The notes beneath the pieces are model-generated. The model had not been told where the DNA came from and did no database searches. It worked only from the letters and a program-made list of their open reading frames with translations. Of a stretch of 64,000 bases of DNA, positions 13,724-23,385 are shown in pieces. Numbering within the stretch: the first letter of the stretch is position 1; every line of letters starts with the position of its first letter. Location of the stretch: contig JBDTOO010000002.1 of assembly GCA_039933215.1 (NCBI GenBank), positions 54,707 through 118,706 on the forward strand, in the 5' to 3' direction. The stretch comes from JALYUA01 sp039933215 (lineage in GTDB: Bacteria > Acidobacteriota > Thermoanaerobaculia > UBA5066 > Gp7-AA6). The position numbers and the translations under genes were made by a program.

Positions 13724-15814
13724 TCACCAGATCTCACACTTCTGTGCTCGCACCATGGTGTCGCCCGGCTTGCAGGAGAAGGCCTTCGCGAAGTCGGGCA
13801 TGTTCGACGGGGCTCCGATCGCGCGGAAGCGGTCGAGGGGATGCGGGTTCGTGTTCACGATGAGGCGCGCGAACTCCGGGCGGTCGTTGCCCGCCCATAC
13901 GTGGGCCCAGGACAAGAAGAACCTCTGGTCGTCGGTGAGACCGTCGATGTCCGCCGGCTCCGGCTTGCCCTCGAGGCTCTTGCGGTACGCCTTCCAGGCG
14001 ATCGTCAGGCCGCCCAGGTCCGCAATGCTCTCGCCGAGGACGAGCTTGCCGTTCAAGTGCTGATCGCCTTCGAAGATGTAGCCGTCGAATTGCTTCTCGA
14101 CGCAGACGGCGCGCTCCTGATAGTTCTTCAGGTCCTGATCCGTCCACCAGTTCTTGAGATTCCCTTCCGCGTCGAATTTCCGCCCGGAGTCGTCGAACCC
14201 GTGCGTCATCTCGTGGCCGATGACGGCGCCGATCCCGCCGTAGTTGACGGCGTCGTCCGCCCTCCCGTCGAAGAAAGGCCGCTGCAGGATCCCCGCGGGG
14301 AAGACGATCTCGTTCAAGAGCGGGTTGTAGTAGGCGTTGACGGTCGGCGGGGTCATTCCCCAGTCCGTGCGGTCGACCGGCTTTCCGACCTTGGCGAGGT
14401 CCCGCGCCCACTCGAAGCGCGTCGCCCGCGCGGAGTTCAGGATGAAGGGGCCGCGGTCGATCTCGAGCGTCGAGTAGTCACGCCACCGGTCGGGATAGCC
14501 GATCTTCGGCATGAACGCTTCGAGCTTGGCGAGCGCCGCCTTGCGTGTTTCCGCGCTCATCCACGGAAGGGTCGACAGGTCCTCGCGCAGCGCGGCGATC
14601 AGGTTCTTGACCATCTGGTCGGCGCGCGCCTTGGCCTCGGGCGGAAAATTTTCCTCGACGTACTTCTTCGCGAGCGCCATCCCGACCCCGTTGTCGGCCG
14701 CGTCGACGCACCGCTTCCAGCGCGGGAGGTTCTTCTCGGTCCCCTGGAGGATCCGCTGGTTGAAGTCGAAGTCCTCGTCGACGAACGCCGAGGAGAGCGC
14801 GGGCGAGGCGGCCGCGACGAGCTGCCAGCGCAGATAGGTCTTCCAGTCGCCGAGGGGAACGCTCTTCAGGTACCCGTCGAGCGACGCGAAGAACTTCGGC
14901 TGCTGGATGTTGACGGCGGCGGGCACGGTCGGCGCCTGGAGGTCCTTGAAGTACGCCGTCCAGCTGAAGCTCGGCGTCATCCTGTTCAGCGCGGCGAGCT
15001 CCATGCGGTTGTAGGTCTTGTCCGGGTCGCGGCGGTCGACTCGGGTGGCCGACGCCTCCGCGAGCCGGGTCTCGATCGACAGCACGGTGGCGGCGTGCGC
15101 GGCGGCGTCCTTCGCGTTCTCCCCCATCAGACGGAACGTCTTCGTGACGTGCGCGAGGTACTGCTGACGGATCTTCTTCGACGCGTCGTCCGTCTTCGTG
15201 TAGTAGTCGCGGTCCGGCAGCCCGAGGCCGCCCTGGTCGGCCGTCGCGATCACCTCGGTGCTCTTCTTGCGGTCCTGTTCCGATCCGAACTGGAAGAGCG
15301 CGTTGACGCCGGAGGTCTGGAGCCGCGCGACCTCGGTCTGGAGGTCGGCGAGACTGGCGATCTTCGCGATCCGGTCGAGCTCCGGCGCAAGGGGCTTCGC
15401 GCCCTGCGCCTCGATCGCCGCCTCGTCCATGCAGCTTCCGTAGAAGTCTCCGATCTTCTGGACGTCGGAGCCTCTGGCCGCGGACTTGTCGGAGGCCGAG
15501 CGCTCCAGGATCTGATGCAGCGCCTCCCGGTTTCGCTCGGCGAGCTCGCTGAAGGCCCCCCAGCTCGGGTACTCAGGCGGGACGGGGTTCTTCTTGATCC
15601 AGCCGCCGTCGGCGTACTGGTAGAAGTTCCGGCACGGCTGCGCGGTGGCGTCCATGTCGGCGGGATCGAGCCCGACGGCGGAGGCAGCCGGAGCGGGCGC
15701 CATCGCGGGAGCAGGGGCGGGACGGGCGGCCGGCGTCGGGGGCGCCTGCCCGAACGCGGCCGCGGTCATCAGGAACGCGGACAGGACCGAGGCGGCGCGC
15801 ATGGATGTCTTCAA
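13724..15814 (-). CDS. M13-family (neprilysin-like) zinc endopeptidase
   Basis: The 696-residue protein has a signal peptide (SVLSAFLMTAAAFGQ). The mature part begins with an Ala/Pro linker and the family start DATAQPCRNFYQYADGGW. The M13 catalytic set is complete: HEMTH near 533-537, ESIADLGG near 594 (third zinc ligand Glu), and the C-terminal signature CKPGDTMVRAQKCEIW, which closes the fold. NAYYNPLLNEIVFPAGIL is the substrate-binding strand of the family. It should be an exported peptidase acting on small peptides. I chose TTG 15814, four bases after AGGAGG; the nearby ATG 15802 would be too far from it. Confidence 0.93.
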   Translation of the reverse strand: MKTSMRAASVLSAFLMTAAAFGQAPPTPAARPAPAPAMAPAPAASAVGLDPADMDATAQPCRNFYQYADGGWIKKNPVPPEYPSWGAFSELAERNREALHQILERSASDKSAARGSDVQKIGDFYGSCMDEAAIEAQGAKPLAPELDRIAKIASLADLQTEVARLQTSGVNALFQFGSEQDRKKSTEVIATADQGGLGLPDRDYYTKTDDASKKIRQQYLAHVTKTFRLMGENAKDAAAHAATVLSIETRLAEASATRVDRRDPDKTYNRMELAALNRMTPSFSWTAYFKDLQAPTVPAAVNIQQPKFFASLDGYLKSVPLGDWKTYLRWQLVAAASPALSSAFVDEDFDFNQRILQGTEKNLPRWKRCVDAADNGVGMALAKKYVEENFPPEAKARADQMVKNLIAALREDLSTLPWMSAETRKAALAKLEAFMPKIGYPDRWRDYSTLEIDRGPFILNSARATRFEWARDLAKVGKPVDRTDWGMTPPTVNAYYNPLLNEIVFPAGILQRPFFDGRADDAVNYGGIGAVIGHEMTHGFDDSGRKFDAEGNLKNWWTDQDLKNYQERAVCVEKQFDGYIFEGDQHLNGKLVLGESIADLGGLTIAWKAYRKSLEGKPEPADIDGLTDDQRFFLSWAHVWAGNDRPEFARLIVNTNPHPLDRFRAIGAPSNMPDFAKAFSCKPGDTMVRAQKCEIW

Positions 15815-15828
15815 GATTCCTCCTGGTT

Positions 15829-16557
15829 TCAGGTTCTTTCCCAGCCGTACGGCCAGGATTCTCCAAGGTTGCGGATCGCGGGCCGGCCTTCCCGGATTCC
15901 GGCGAGTCGGTGAAGGGTCTTTTCGAGCCTCGGCGCGACGGACCCGCCGTGCAGCACGAACATGTACAGGATCCCGACGACGATCACGAACGCACCCGCG
16001 CCGCGGTTGACCCACACGAGCTTCTCGTAGCTGAAGTGACGGCGCAGCGCGTGGACGCCGATGACGAGGAGCGACCACCAGAGGGCGGCCCCGGCGACGA
16101 CGCCCGCGACGAGGTCGAACGTGAAAATCGAGTGGCCCTCCACGGCGCCGAGCCCCATCGTCGCGAAGATCGCACCGAACGCGAGGAACGTCATCGGGTT
16201 GGTCAGGGTCAGAAAGAACGTCGAGAAGAAAAGCCCTGCGAGCCCCCGCACGCCCGGGACCGTCTCACTCGGCCGCGGGCGCGTGAAGAGAAGGCGGACG
16301 CCCAGGATCACGAGGATCGCCCCGCCGACCTTCTGCAGCCACGTCCCGTGCGCGACCAGGAACTCGGAAATGAACGAGGCGCCGAAGGCGGCCGCCGTGC
16401 CGTAGACCGCGTCCGCGGCCGCGGAGCCGAAACCGGAGACAAATCCCGCGAGCCGGCCGCGACTCATCGTGCGCTGGACGCAGATCGCCGCGATCGGGCC
16501 CACGGGAGCCGCGAGGGCGAAGCCGATGATGAGCCCCTTGACGAAGATGCTCGGCAC
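15829..16557 (-). CDS. LysE-family amino acid exporter
   Basis: About 242 residues with six hydrophobic segments. The LysE/RhtB signature lies at the N-terminus (FVKGLIIGFALAAPVGPIAA), and the conserved LTLTNPMTFLAFGAIF block follows near residue 120. Exported substrate is unknown. The reading frame extends to TTG 16566, but a -10-like TATACC (minus strand) at 16573-16568 would put the RNA start inside that version, so GTG 16557 is favoured. The C-terminal tail past the last helix is hydrophilic. It ends 14 bp before the M13 start. Confidence 0.87.
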   Translation of the reverse strand: MPSIFVKGLIIGFALAAPVGPIAAICVQRTMSRGRLAGFVSGFGSAAADAVYGTAAAFGASFISEFLVAHGTWLQKVGGAILVILGVRLLFTRPRPSETVPGVRGLAGLFFSTFFLTLTNPMTFLAFGAIFATMGLGAVEGHSIFTFDLVAGVVAGAALWWSLLVIGVHALRRHFSYEKLVWVNRGAGAFVIVVGILYMFVLHGGSVAPRLEKTLHRLAGIREGRPAIRNLGESWPYGWERT

Positions 16558-16701
16558 GGGCCGCAAGGGTATAGGAGATCGGGGGCCGGAAATCCGGCCA
16601 TCGGCGGGTCCCGCGGGCGAGCTCCGGCGTACGGGGTGCCCGGCGCACCGTCGCGGGGAGCGCCCTCTGGAAGACGAAGACTCGTTTCCGAGCGGAAAGC
16701 C

Positions 16702-16992
16702 TCAGGCCCGGAAGCGGCCGTAGATCCCGCGCCAGGACGAGACGGGGCGCGGCGAGTCGGTGATCTCCTGGAAGACGACCCGGCCGTCGCGACACAGGTA
16801 GTGGGGGGCGATCCGGGGAAACGCCACGCGCTCGGAGCCGGGCGCCATCCGCCGCCACACCATGGTGCTGATCCGCTCGGCGCCGCAGCCCGGACACGGC
16901 TCCTCGAGGGCGAACGGCAGGGCCCCGAGGGGCTCGTCCGCGGCGGCCGCCTTCCGAGCCCGCCAGTCGGAAATCTGTTCCACGATCGCCAT
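16702..16992 (-). CDS. Small protein with one CPGCG motif, function unknown
   Basis: The 96-residue product starts MAIVEQISDW behind GGGAGG. It has CPGCGAERI near residue 33 and a third Cys near 69 (HYLCRDG), so a zinc site is possible but not complete. The C-terminus FQEITDSPRPVSSWRGIYGR is compact. I do not recognise the family. It lies between the LysE and YbaK-type genes, all on the minus strand. Confidence 0.55.
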   Translation of the reverse strand: MAIVEQISDWRARKAAAADEPLGALPFALEEPCPGCGAERISTMVWRRMAPGSERVAFPRIAPHYLCRDGRVVFQEITDSPRPVSSWRGIYGRFRA

Positions 16993-17066
16993 GCGGTTGC
17001 CTCCCGGAGATACGGTCCCCCGGGCACCCGGACAAACCGCGTCCGAGCGCTTCTTCTCCGGAGCGC

Positions 17067-17624
17067 TCAAGCGGGCGGCGGTCCGGGCGGCTTCGGCCGA
17101 GCCAGGTCCGGGACCACCGAGGCCCCGGGAATGCGGGTGAGGCCCTCCGGGGCGAGGCGTACCTTCCAGGACCGGCTCCCCCCGCCCACGACCACGCGGG
17201 GAGCGGCGAGCACCGCCGCGTCGATGTAGACGGGAATGTCCGGCGGCAGGCCGAAGAGGGAAACGCCCCCGATCATCATGCCCGTCCGCTCGCGCGTCTC
17301 TTCCGCCGTCGCGAAGGAGAGGCGCTTGACGCCGAGGAGCCGGCTGACCGCGTGGTTGACGTCGAGCCGGCAGTGGGAGAGGACGAGGCAGGCGGCCCAT
17401 TTCCGGGGCTCCGTCCGCGACGCGACCAGGATCGTGTTGGCGCTCTCTTCCGGGGGGATCCCGTAGTGTTCGCAGAACGCGGCCGTGTCCGCGAAGTCGG
17501 GGTCGCACGGCATCGCCTCATAAGGGACGGATAAGGCCTCGAGCGCCTCGCGGACGCGGCTCCAGGCGGGGTCGAACGCGTCGCCGGCCGCGCCGGGAGG
17601 GTCGGAGGTCATGGGCGGGAGCAT
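17067..17624 (-). CDS. YbaK/EbsC-type aminoacyl-tRNA deacylase
   Basis: The 185-residue protein matches the YbaK/ProX editing-domain pattern: a charged strand with ILVASRTEPRKWAACLVLSH, the central Lys in LLGVKRLSFATAEE, and the loop GMMIGGVSLFGLPPDIPVYI, equivalent to the family GxxxGGxxPfG loop. Such proteins hydrolyse misacylated tRNA (for example Cys-tRNA-Pro). The start may be the first ATG (17624) or the one four codons later (17612); neither has a strong ribosome site. It is divergent from the LacI-type regulator. Confidence 0.87.
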   Translation of the reverse strand: MLPPMTSDPPGAAGDAFDPAWSRVREALEALSVPYEAMPCDPDFADTAAFCEHYGIPPEESANTILVASRTEPRKWAACLVLSHCRLDVNHAVSRLLGVKRLSFATAEETRERTGMMIGGVSLFGLPPDIPVYIDAAVLAAPRVVVGGGSRSWKVRLAPEGLTRIPGASVVPDLARPKPPGPPPA

Positions 17625-17678
17625 ACGGGAGAGGCGGCGGGGCTCGGCGGGCGCAGACGCCGGCGAACGCGACGCATC

Positions 17679-17708
17679 TTGACACCGCGACCGCCGTGGC
17701 GGGAGAAT
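17679..17708 (+). promoter_or_regulatory. Promoter of the LacI-family regulator
   Basis: TTGACA (17679-17684), an 18-base spacer and GAGAAT (17703-17708) form a sigma70-type promoter. The predicted start near 17715 lies just before the two operators at 17720-17755, so bound repressor would block initiation or early elongation. Confidence 0.65.
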
Positions 17709-17719
17709 GGCCCACCGAA

Positions 17720-17755
17720 TGTAAACGATTACAGCGTTTGCTGTAAACGATTACA
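17720..17755. promoter_or_regulatory. Twin LacI-family operators
   Basis: Two identical 14-mers, TGTAAACGATTACA (17720-17733 and 17742-17755), are 22 bp apart, two turns of DNA. Each is a near-palindrome with the central CG typical of LacI/GalR sites. They lie between the promoter and the LacI start at 17774, so the repressor should control itself. I found no third copy before the TonB receptor gene. Confidence 0.8.
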
Positions 17756-17773
17756 GTCCCACAAACCAAATCC

Positions 17774-18817
17774 ATGAGCGTCACAATCCGCGAAGTCGCC
17801 CGCGAGGCGTCGGTCTCCGTGGCGACCGTATCCCGCGTCTTGAACGGCAAGGGGCCCGTGCGCCCCGAGACCGAACGCCGGATCCGAAAGGCCGCGAAGA
17901 GCCTCCGCTACATCCCGCACGGCGGCGCGCGGAGCCTGATCACGCGCAAGACGAGCACGCTCGGGGTCCTGATGCCGGAGCTCTACGGCGAGTTCTTCTC
18001 AGAGCTCATACGCGGAATCGATGTTTGCGCGCGACGGTCCGGGTATCACCTCCTCGTCTCGAGCTCGCACAGCGAGCGGTCGGAGACGGAGGAGATGGTC
18101 CGGGCGATGCGGGGGCGCGTGGACGGCCTGGTCGTGCTCTCGCCGGACGTGCGTCCGAGCGTCCTCCGGGCGAATCTGCCCGAGAAATTCCCCGTGGTCC
18201 TCTTGAACTCCGCCGGCAACCGGTTGTCCTTCGACTCCCTGAACGTCGACAACTTCGGCGGAGCGACCGCGATGGTCCGACACCTGGTTCGGCTCGGCCA
18301 CCGCCGCATCGCGTTCATCCAGGGGCCTTCCCTCAATCGCGACGCGTCCGAGCGCCTCCGGGGATACCGGGAGGCTATCGGCGCCCAGGCCGGGCTCGGG
18401 ATGGCTCCGCTCGAGATTCCCGGCGACTTCCGGGAGGAGTCGGGCTACGAGGCGTCGCGAAAAATCCTCGCGCTCAAGCAGCGGCCTTCAGCCATCTTCG
18501 CCGCCAACGATTCGATGGCGATCGGGCTCCTCTGCGCCTTCCAGGAAACGGGAGTTCGCGTGCCGGAGGACTTTGCGATCGCCGGCTTCGACGACATTCC
18601 GATCGCCCGCTATATCACACCGCCGCTGACCTCGGTCCGCGTCCCGATCTCGGACCTGGGAGCTCGCGCCACCGAGCGACTGGTCGAGGCGATCGCGGCG
18701 GGATCGGACCGGGCGCTGTTTCACGAGACCCTTCCGACGACCCTCGTCGTCCGGGCTTCGTGCGGAGAGAACGGCCGCGCCCGCGCCCGGCGTCTGGCCC
18801 GTTCCGCGGACGGGTGA
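17774..18817 (+). CDS. LacI-family regulator of the glucan locus
   Basis: The 347-residue protein has the N-terminal LacI helix-turn-helix IREVAREASVSVATVSRVLN followed by the hinge helix with ARSLITRKT. A periplasmic-binding-protein-like sensor follows: LGVLMPELYGEFFSELIRGI, FIQGPSLNRDASERLRGY, FAANDSMAIGLL and DFAIAGFDDIPIARYITPPL. The effector is probably a sugar or oligosaccharide made by the adjacent pathway. It lies 78 bp upstream of the TonB receptor on the same strand. Confidence 0.93.
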   Translation: MSVTIREVAREASVSVATVSRVLNGKGPVRPETERRIRKAAKSLRYIPHGGARSLITRKTSTLGVLMPELYGEFFSELIRGIDVCARRSGYHLLVSSSHSERSETEEMVRAMRGRVDGLVVLSPDVRPSVLRANLPEKFPVVLLNSAGNRLSFDSLNVDNFGGATAMVRHLVRLGHRRIAFIQGPSLNRDASERLRGYREAIGAQAGLGMAPLEIPGDFREESGYEASRKILALKQRPSAIFAANDSMAIGLLCAFQETGVRVPEDFAIAGFDDIPIARYITPPLTSVRVPISDLGARATERLVEAIAAGSDRALFHETLPTTLVVRASCGENGRARARRLARSADG

Positions 18818-18895
18818 AGCGCGTGAAAAACCGATGAAAGGAATTCGAAGGATTCGAGAGGTTCAACGTTCGACTTTTTTGACGGAGGAGCTTCC

Positions 18896-21745
18896 ATGAG
18901 ATTCCGAGGGGGTCGATTCACTCTGGCGATGGGGATTCTGCTGCTGGCCTTCGGGTCGGGAATCGGGATCGCGCAAACGACGACGGGCACCCTCCGCGGC
19001 AACGTCACCGACGAGACGGGCGGCGTGCTGCCGGGCGCGACCGTCGAAGCGAAAAACGACGACACAGGCTTCACGCACAACGCGACGACGGGAGGCAGTG
19101 GGTTCTTCAACATCTCCGTCACGCCTGGGCCGTACACGGTGACGGTGACGCTTCCCAGTTTCCGGACCGAGACTCGCAAGACCCGCGTGCTCCTGGGCGA
19201 GACGCAAGGGATTGACGTTCGCCTCGTTCTCGAGGCGCGGGCCTCGCAGGCCGTCTCCGTGACCGCCGAGGCTCCGGTCATCGAGACGAAGAGCAACGAG
19301 ATCGCAACCAACGTGACGGAAGAGCAGATAAAGAACCTGCCGCAGGGCAGCCGCAACTTCCTGAACTTCGCTGCGCTGGCACCGGGCGTGCGGATCACGG
19401 ACAGCGCCGAGAACAAGCAGATCACCGCAGCCGGCGCAGAAGGCTTTAATACGAACGTCTTCATCGACGGGACGAGCTACAAGAACGACGTCCTTCTCGG
19501 AGGCGTCGTCGGCCAGGACTCGAGCAAAGGCAATCCTTTCCCGCAGAACGCCGTCCAGGAATTCCGCGTGATGACGCAGAACTTCAAGGCGGAATATGAG
19601 AAGGCGGGGACGGCCGTGATCACGGCCGTGACGAAGTCCGGAACAAACACGTACTCAGGCGACCTGTTTGCGTACTACCAGAACAAGCAGCTCGTCGCTC
19701 GGAGTCCGTTTCTCGGCCCGCGGCGGCAATGCGACGACAACGGGGTGTGCACCGGGACGGCCGATCCGGATTACTCGCGCTTGCAGGCCGGCGCGGACCT
19801 GGGAGGCCCGATCATCGCGGACAAGCTCCACTTCTACGGGTCTTACGAGCTGAACCGTCAGAATCGGGCGAACACCGTGATCCTCGGCGGCCAGCCGCTA
19901 CCTCCGGCACTCCACGACCGGCTCGCGGCGTTCGAGGGGACCTTCACGAGCCCTTTCCGGGAGAACCTCGCGTTCGGAAAAATGTCCTGGCAGGCCGCAC
20001 AGACCGACCTGATCGACTTCTCCGGCTTCTACCGGCACGAGACGGACGTCAAGGACTACGGTTCTCAGACGAGCTTTCAGTCAGCGAACGACATCGTGCA
20101 GAACATCTGGAACGTCCAGGGCAAGTACACGCGCTCGGGCTCGTCTTTCCTCGCGGAGACGACGCTCTCCTACAACAACTTCCAGTGGCACCCGACCCCG
20201 ACCAACGAGGGGACCGTCCGGGAGAACTACTTCGGCGCGCTGCTCATCGGCGGCGGGAACAACAACCAGAACTTCCACCAGAAGCGCCTGACCTTGCGCG
20301 AGGATTTCTCCTATCTCGGGCTTCACCTCGCGGGAGATCACGTCCTCAAGGCGGGCGCGTACGCGGCGAATTCCAAGTATGACGTGCAGAAATTCCAGGA
20401 GACGCCGCCCACGTTCAATTTCCGTTCGGACGAGGCATTTGCCTTTCCGTTCGAGGCGCTCTACGGCGTCGGCAACCCGGACCTCTCCGCTTCCAACAAC
20501 GAGTATGGCGTCTACGTTCAGGACGACTGGACTCCAACCGCCCGACTCACGGTCAATGTCGGCGTCCGCTGGGATTACGAGACCGACATGCTCAACAACG
20601 GGTACAGGACTCAGGACAACGTCCGGAACGCGCTGCAGGGCCAACTGCCCGACTACTTCTTCACGGACGGCTCTCAGCGACCCGCCTACAAGAACATGTG
20701 GCAGCCTCGGGTGGGCGTCGCCTACGACCTGACCGGCAAGGGAACTACCATCTTCTACGCCGGCTACGGCCGCTACTTCGACCGCGACAACTACAACTTC
20801 GTCCTCGACGAGAGGTATCGCCTCCAGTACGCCGTCCGGACCTTCCGCTTCTCGACGGATGGCGCGCCTACACCAAATGGTAATTCGACGATAGTCTGGA
20901 ATCCTTCCTACCTCTCGCAGGCCGGACTCGACCAGCTGATCGCGAACGGCACGGCGCCGAACCCCCAGGTCTTCCTGGTCAACAACAACACGAAGCCCCC
21001 GCGCACGGACCAGTTGAGCGCCGGCATTCGACAGGCGTTCGGGCCGGTGGGCACGTCAGTCTCTTATGCCCGAATGCGCGGCGACAACGGCTTCACCTAT
21101 GTGCTCGCGCGCGACGCGGCGGGTAACGTCATCCACGCGAGCAACTTCTCGGACATCTTCATCTCGACCGCCGCTAAGAAGTTCTGGTTCGACGCGCTCT
21201 ACGTCACCATCGACAAACCGTACACGGCTGCCTCGAAGTGGGGCGCTGGGCTGGCCTACACCTTCGGCAAATCCCGTCAGACCGGTAACGATCTCTTCAG
21301 CTTCGACATTCCGTATACGGCCGAGCCGCGCCACCCGACGCAGAACGACGAGCGAAACCGGATCGTGTTCAACGGAATCGTTGGTCTGCCATTCGACGTC
21401 CGCGCGGCGGCGCTCATAACGCTCGGCTCAGGACTACCCTACACGGTCGCGGACGCGAGCCGCGGCTTCGACCGGCCGCAGTTCAGACTGACCCTGTACG
21501 GAGGACGGCAGAAGGGAACGTTCCCGTACCAGTCGTGGGACCTCCGCCTCCAGAAGGACATCAATTTCGGTCCAGCGCGGGTCGGGCTCGTCGCGGAAGG
21601 CTTCAACCTCACCAACCACAACAACTACGGCTGCTTCGAAGGCTTCATCTCCAGACTTCCCGAGGTGAACCCTAATTTCGGCAAGCCGAGCTGCATCGTG
21701 ACGGACGGCCGGCGGGTGCAGTTCGGCATCAACGTCGGCTTCTGA
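18896..21745 (+). CDS. TonB-dependent outer-membrane receptor with carboxypeptidase-regulatory-like domain
   Basis: The 949-residue protein has a signal peptide (MGILLLAFGSGIGIAQ) and a small beta-sandwich at residues 30-115 (TLRGNVTDETGGVLPGATVE). A plug domain follows, about 125-260, with QIKNLPQGSRNFLNFAALAP. A long beta barrel ends in an aromatic residue (GINVGF), the outer-membrane insertion signal. This oar-like type is abundant in Acidobacteria and serves uptake of large ligands, often glycans. There is no SusD partner nearby. GGAGGAG precedes the ATG. A strong terminator follows at 21793-21824, so it is at least partly its own transcription unit. Confidence 0.92.
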   Translation: MRFRGGRFTLAMGILLLAFGSGIGIAQTTTGTLRGNVTDETGGVLPGATVEAKNDDTGFTHNATTGGSGFFNISVTPGPYTVTVTLPSFRTETRKTRVLLGETQGIDVRLVLEARASQAVSVTAEAPVIETKSNEIATNVTEEQIKNLPQGSRNFLNFAALAPGVRITDSAENKQITAAGAEGFNTNVFIDGTSYKNDVLLGGVVGQDSSKGNPFPQNAVQEFRVMTQNFKAEYEKAGTAVITAVTKSGTNTYSGDLFAYYQNKQLVARSPFLGPRRQCDDNGVCTGTADPDYSRLQAGADLGGPIIADKLHFYGSYELNRQNRANTVILGGQPLPPALHDRLAAFEGTFTSPFRENLAFGKMSWQAAQTDLIDFSGFYRHETDVKDYGSQTSFQSANDIVQNIWNVQGKYTRSGSSFLAETTLSYNNFQWHPTPTNEGTVRENYFGALLIGGGNNNQNFHQKRLTLREDFSYLGLHLAGDHVLKAGAYAANSKYDVQKFQETPPTFNFRSDEAFAFPFEALYGVGNPDLSASNNEYGVYVQDDWTPTARLTVNVGVRWDYETDMLNNGYRTQDNVRNALQGQLPDYFFTDGSQRPAYKNMWQPRVGVAYDLTGKGTTIFYAGYGRYFDRDNYNFVLDERYRLQYAVRTFRFSTDGAPTPNGNSTIVWNPSYLSQAGLDQLIANGTAPNPQVFLVNNNTKPPRTDQLSAGIRQAFGPVGTSVSYARMRGDNGFTYVLARDAAGNVIHASNFSDIFISTAAKKFWFDALYVTIDKPYTAASKWGAGLAYTFGKSRQTGNDLFSFDIPYTAEPRHPTQNDERNRIVFNGIVGLPFDVRAAALITLGSGLPYTVADASRGFDRPQFRLTLYGGRQKGTFPYQSWDLRLQKDINFGPARVGLVAEGFNLTNHNNYGCFEGFISRLPEVNPNFGKPSCIVTDGRRVQFGINVGF

Positions 21746-21767
21746 GCCGGGTTAGGCTCTGGGCCTC

Positions 21768-23384
21768 GTGACGCCTCCGGATTCGACTCATGGCGGGGGC
21801 GGGAGAAATCCCGCCCCCGCTTTTCATCCCCGGTTTCGCGCCGCGCTCGCGGCGTTGTTCTCGGCATGGATCGGCCTCTCCGCCGGCTGCCGCCCGGCTT
21901 CCTCCGCTTCGATCGCCGCGATCTCGCCGGCGGCTTCCGCCGCGGGCCCGGCAGCGACGTCTCTCGGGATTCCAGACGCTCCCGGGCGCGTCGAGGAGGC
22001 GGACGCGCCTCTGCTCGACGAGGTCGAGCGGCGCACGTTCGACTTCTTCTGGGAGCTCACGAACGCGAAGAACGGCCTCGTGCCCGACCGTTCGCCCACG
22101 CCCTCCTTCGCGAGCATCGCCGCGGTCGGCTTCGGGCTCACCGCGTATCCGATCGGCGCCGAGCGCGGGTACATCACGCGCGAGGCCGCCCGGGAACGCG
22201 TGCTGACGACCCTGCGCTTCTTCTCGGGCGGCGCCGCCGGCGCGCATGGCTTCTGGTACCACTTCCTCGACATGAAGACCGGCGCCCGCTTCAAGGACGT
22301 CGAGCTCTCGACGATCGACTCGGCGCTTCTTCTCGCCGGCGCGCTCTTCTGCCAGTCCTTCTTCGACCGCGAGGACCCCGCGGAGGCGGAGATCCGGGAG
22401 CTCGCCGAGCGCCTCTATCTCGCCGCCGACTGGACCTGGTGGCAGCACCACCCGCCGATGGTTTCCATGGGGTGGACCCCCGAAGAGGGGTTCAACGAAT
22501 GGGACTGGCGCGGATACAACGAGGGAATGATCGTCTACGTCCTGGCGCTCGGATCGCCGACGCATCCGATCCCCGCCGCCGCCTGGAACGAATACACGCG
22601 GACCTACAAGTGGGAGAAGTTCCAGGGGCAGGAGTACGTCTGCTACGGGTCCCTCTTCTGCTACCAGTACTCGCACGTCTGGATCGATTTCCGCGGGATC
22701 CGCGACGCGTACATGCGCGAGAGGGGCATCGACTACTTCGAGAACTCGCGGCGCGCGACCTACGCGCACCGCCAGTACGCGATCCAGAATCCCGGCGGCT
22801 GGCGGGGCTACGGGGAGAACACCTGGGGGCTCTCCGCGTGCGACGGCCCGATCGACGGAGACGTCGCGATCGACGGGCGGAAGCGCCACTTCTTCACCTA
22901 CGCCGCGCGGGGCGCCTGCGCCCACGAGGTGCGGGACGACGGCACGATCACGCCGACCGCCGCGGCGAGCTCCCTTCCCTTCGCGCCGGAGATCGTCCTG
23001 CCGGCCATCGAAGAGATGAAGAACGCCTACGGAGACCGGCTCTTCTCGAAGTACGGGTTCCTCGACGCGTTCAACCCCACGTTCCGCGCCGCCGTTCCCG
23101 TCCAACACGGCCGCGTGGCGGCGGACGGGTGGTTCGACACCGACTACCTCGGGATCGACCAGGGACCAATCGTCGCGATGATCGAGAATGCGCGCACGGA
23201 CCTCGTCTGGACGACCATGCGCCGCAACCCCCACATCGTCGAAGGGCTTCGCCGCGCGGGTTTCACGGGAGGGTGGCTCGAGTCCGCGGCCCCCGCGGCC
23301 ATCCCCGCTCCCGCCCCCGCGGCCGCCCGGAAGGCCGCGTCCCGGCGCCCCGGCCCGACCGCGTCCATACGCCGGGCGGCCTGA
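21768..23384 (+). CDS. GH144-like glucanase lipoprotein (glucoamylase-like PF10091 type)
   Basis: The 538-residue protein has a hydrophobic stretch ending GLSAGC near residue 41, a lipobox, so it should sit in the envelope. The rest follows the PF10091/GH144 pattern: DEVERRTFDFFWELTNAKNG, a helix ending GAHGFWYHFLDM, ELSTIDSALLLAGALFC, NEWDWRGYNEGMIVYVLALG, and YSHVWIDFRGIRDAYMRERG. Characterised GH144 members are endo-beta-1,2-glucanases with an (alpha/alpha)6 fold. The C-terminus is an Ala/Pro tail. The start is uncertain: GTG 21768 includes the terminator stem in its codons, and a TTG at 21855 leaves a very short signal. Confidence 0.82.
   Translation: MTPPDSTHGGGGRNPAPAFHPRFRAALAALFSAWIGLSAGCRPASSASIAAISPAASAAGPAATSLGIPDAPGRVEEADAPLLDEVERRTFDFFWELTNAKNGLVPDRSPTPSFASIAAVGFGLTAYPIGAERGYITREAARERVLTTLRFFSGGAAGAHGFWYHFLDMKTGARFKDVELSTIDSALLLAGALFCQSFFDREDPAEAEIRELAERLYLAADWTWWQHHPPMVSMGWTPEEGFNEWDWRGYNEGMIVYVLALGSPTHPIPAAAWNEYTRTYKWEKFQGQEYVCYGSLFCYQYSHVWIDFRGIRDAYMRERGIDYFENSRRATYAHRQYAIQNPGGWRGYGENTWGLSACDGPIDGDVAIDGRKRHFFTYAARGACAHEVRDDGTITPTAAASSLPFAPEIVLPAIEEMKNAYGDRLFSKYGFLDAFNPTFRAAVPVQHGRVAADGWFDTDYLGIDQGPIVAMIENARTDLVWTTMRRNPHIVEGLRRAGFTGGWLESAAPAAIPAPAPAAARKAASRRPGPTASIRRAA
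21793..21824 (+). terminator. Intrinsic terminator after the TonB receptor gene
   Basis: A perfect 12-bp stem GCGGGGGCGGGA / TCCCGCCCCCGC closes on a GAAA tetraloop and is followed by TTTT, 48 bp after the receptor stop. It lies inside the first codons of the next reading frame if that gene starts at 21768. This would make it an attenuator-like element between receptor and downstream genes. Confidence 0.75.
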
Positions 23385-23385
23385 C

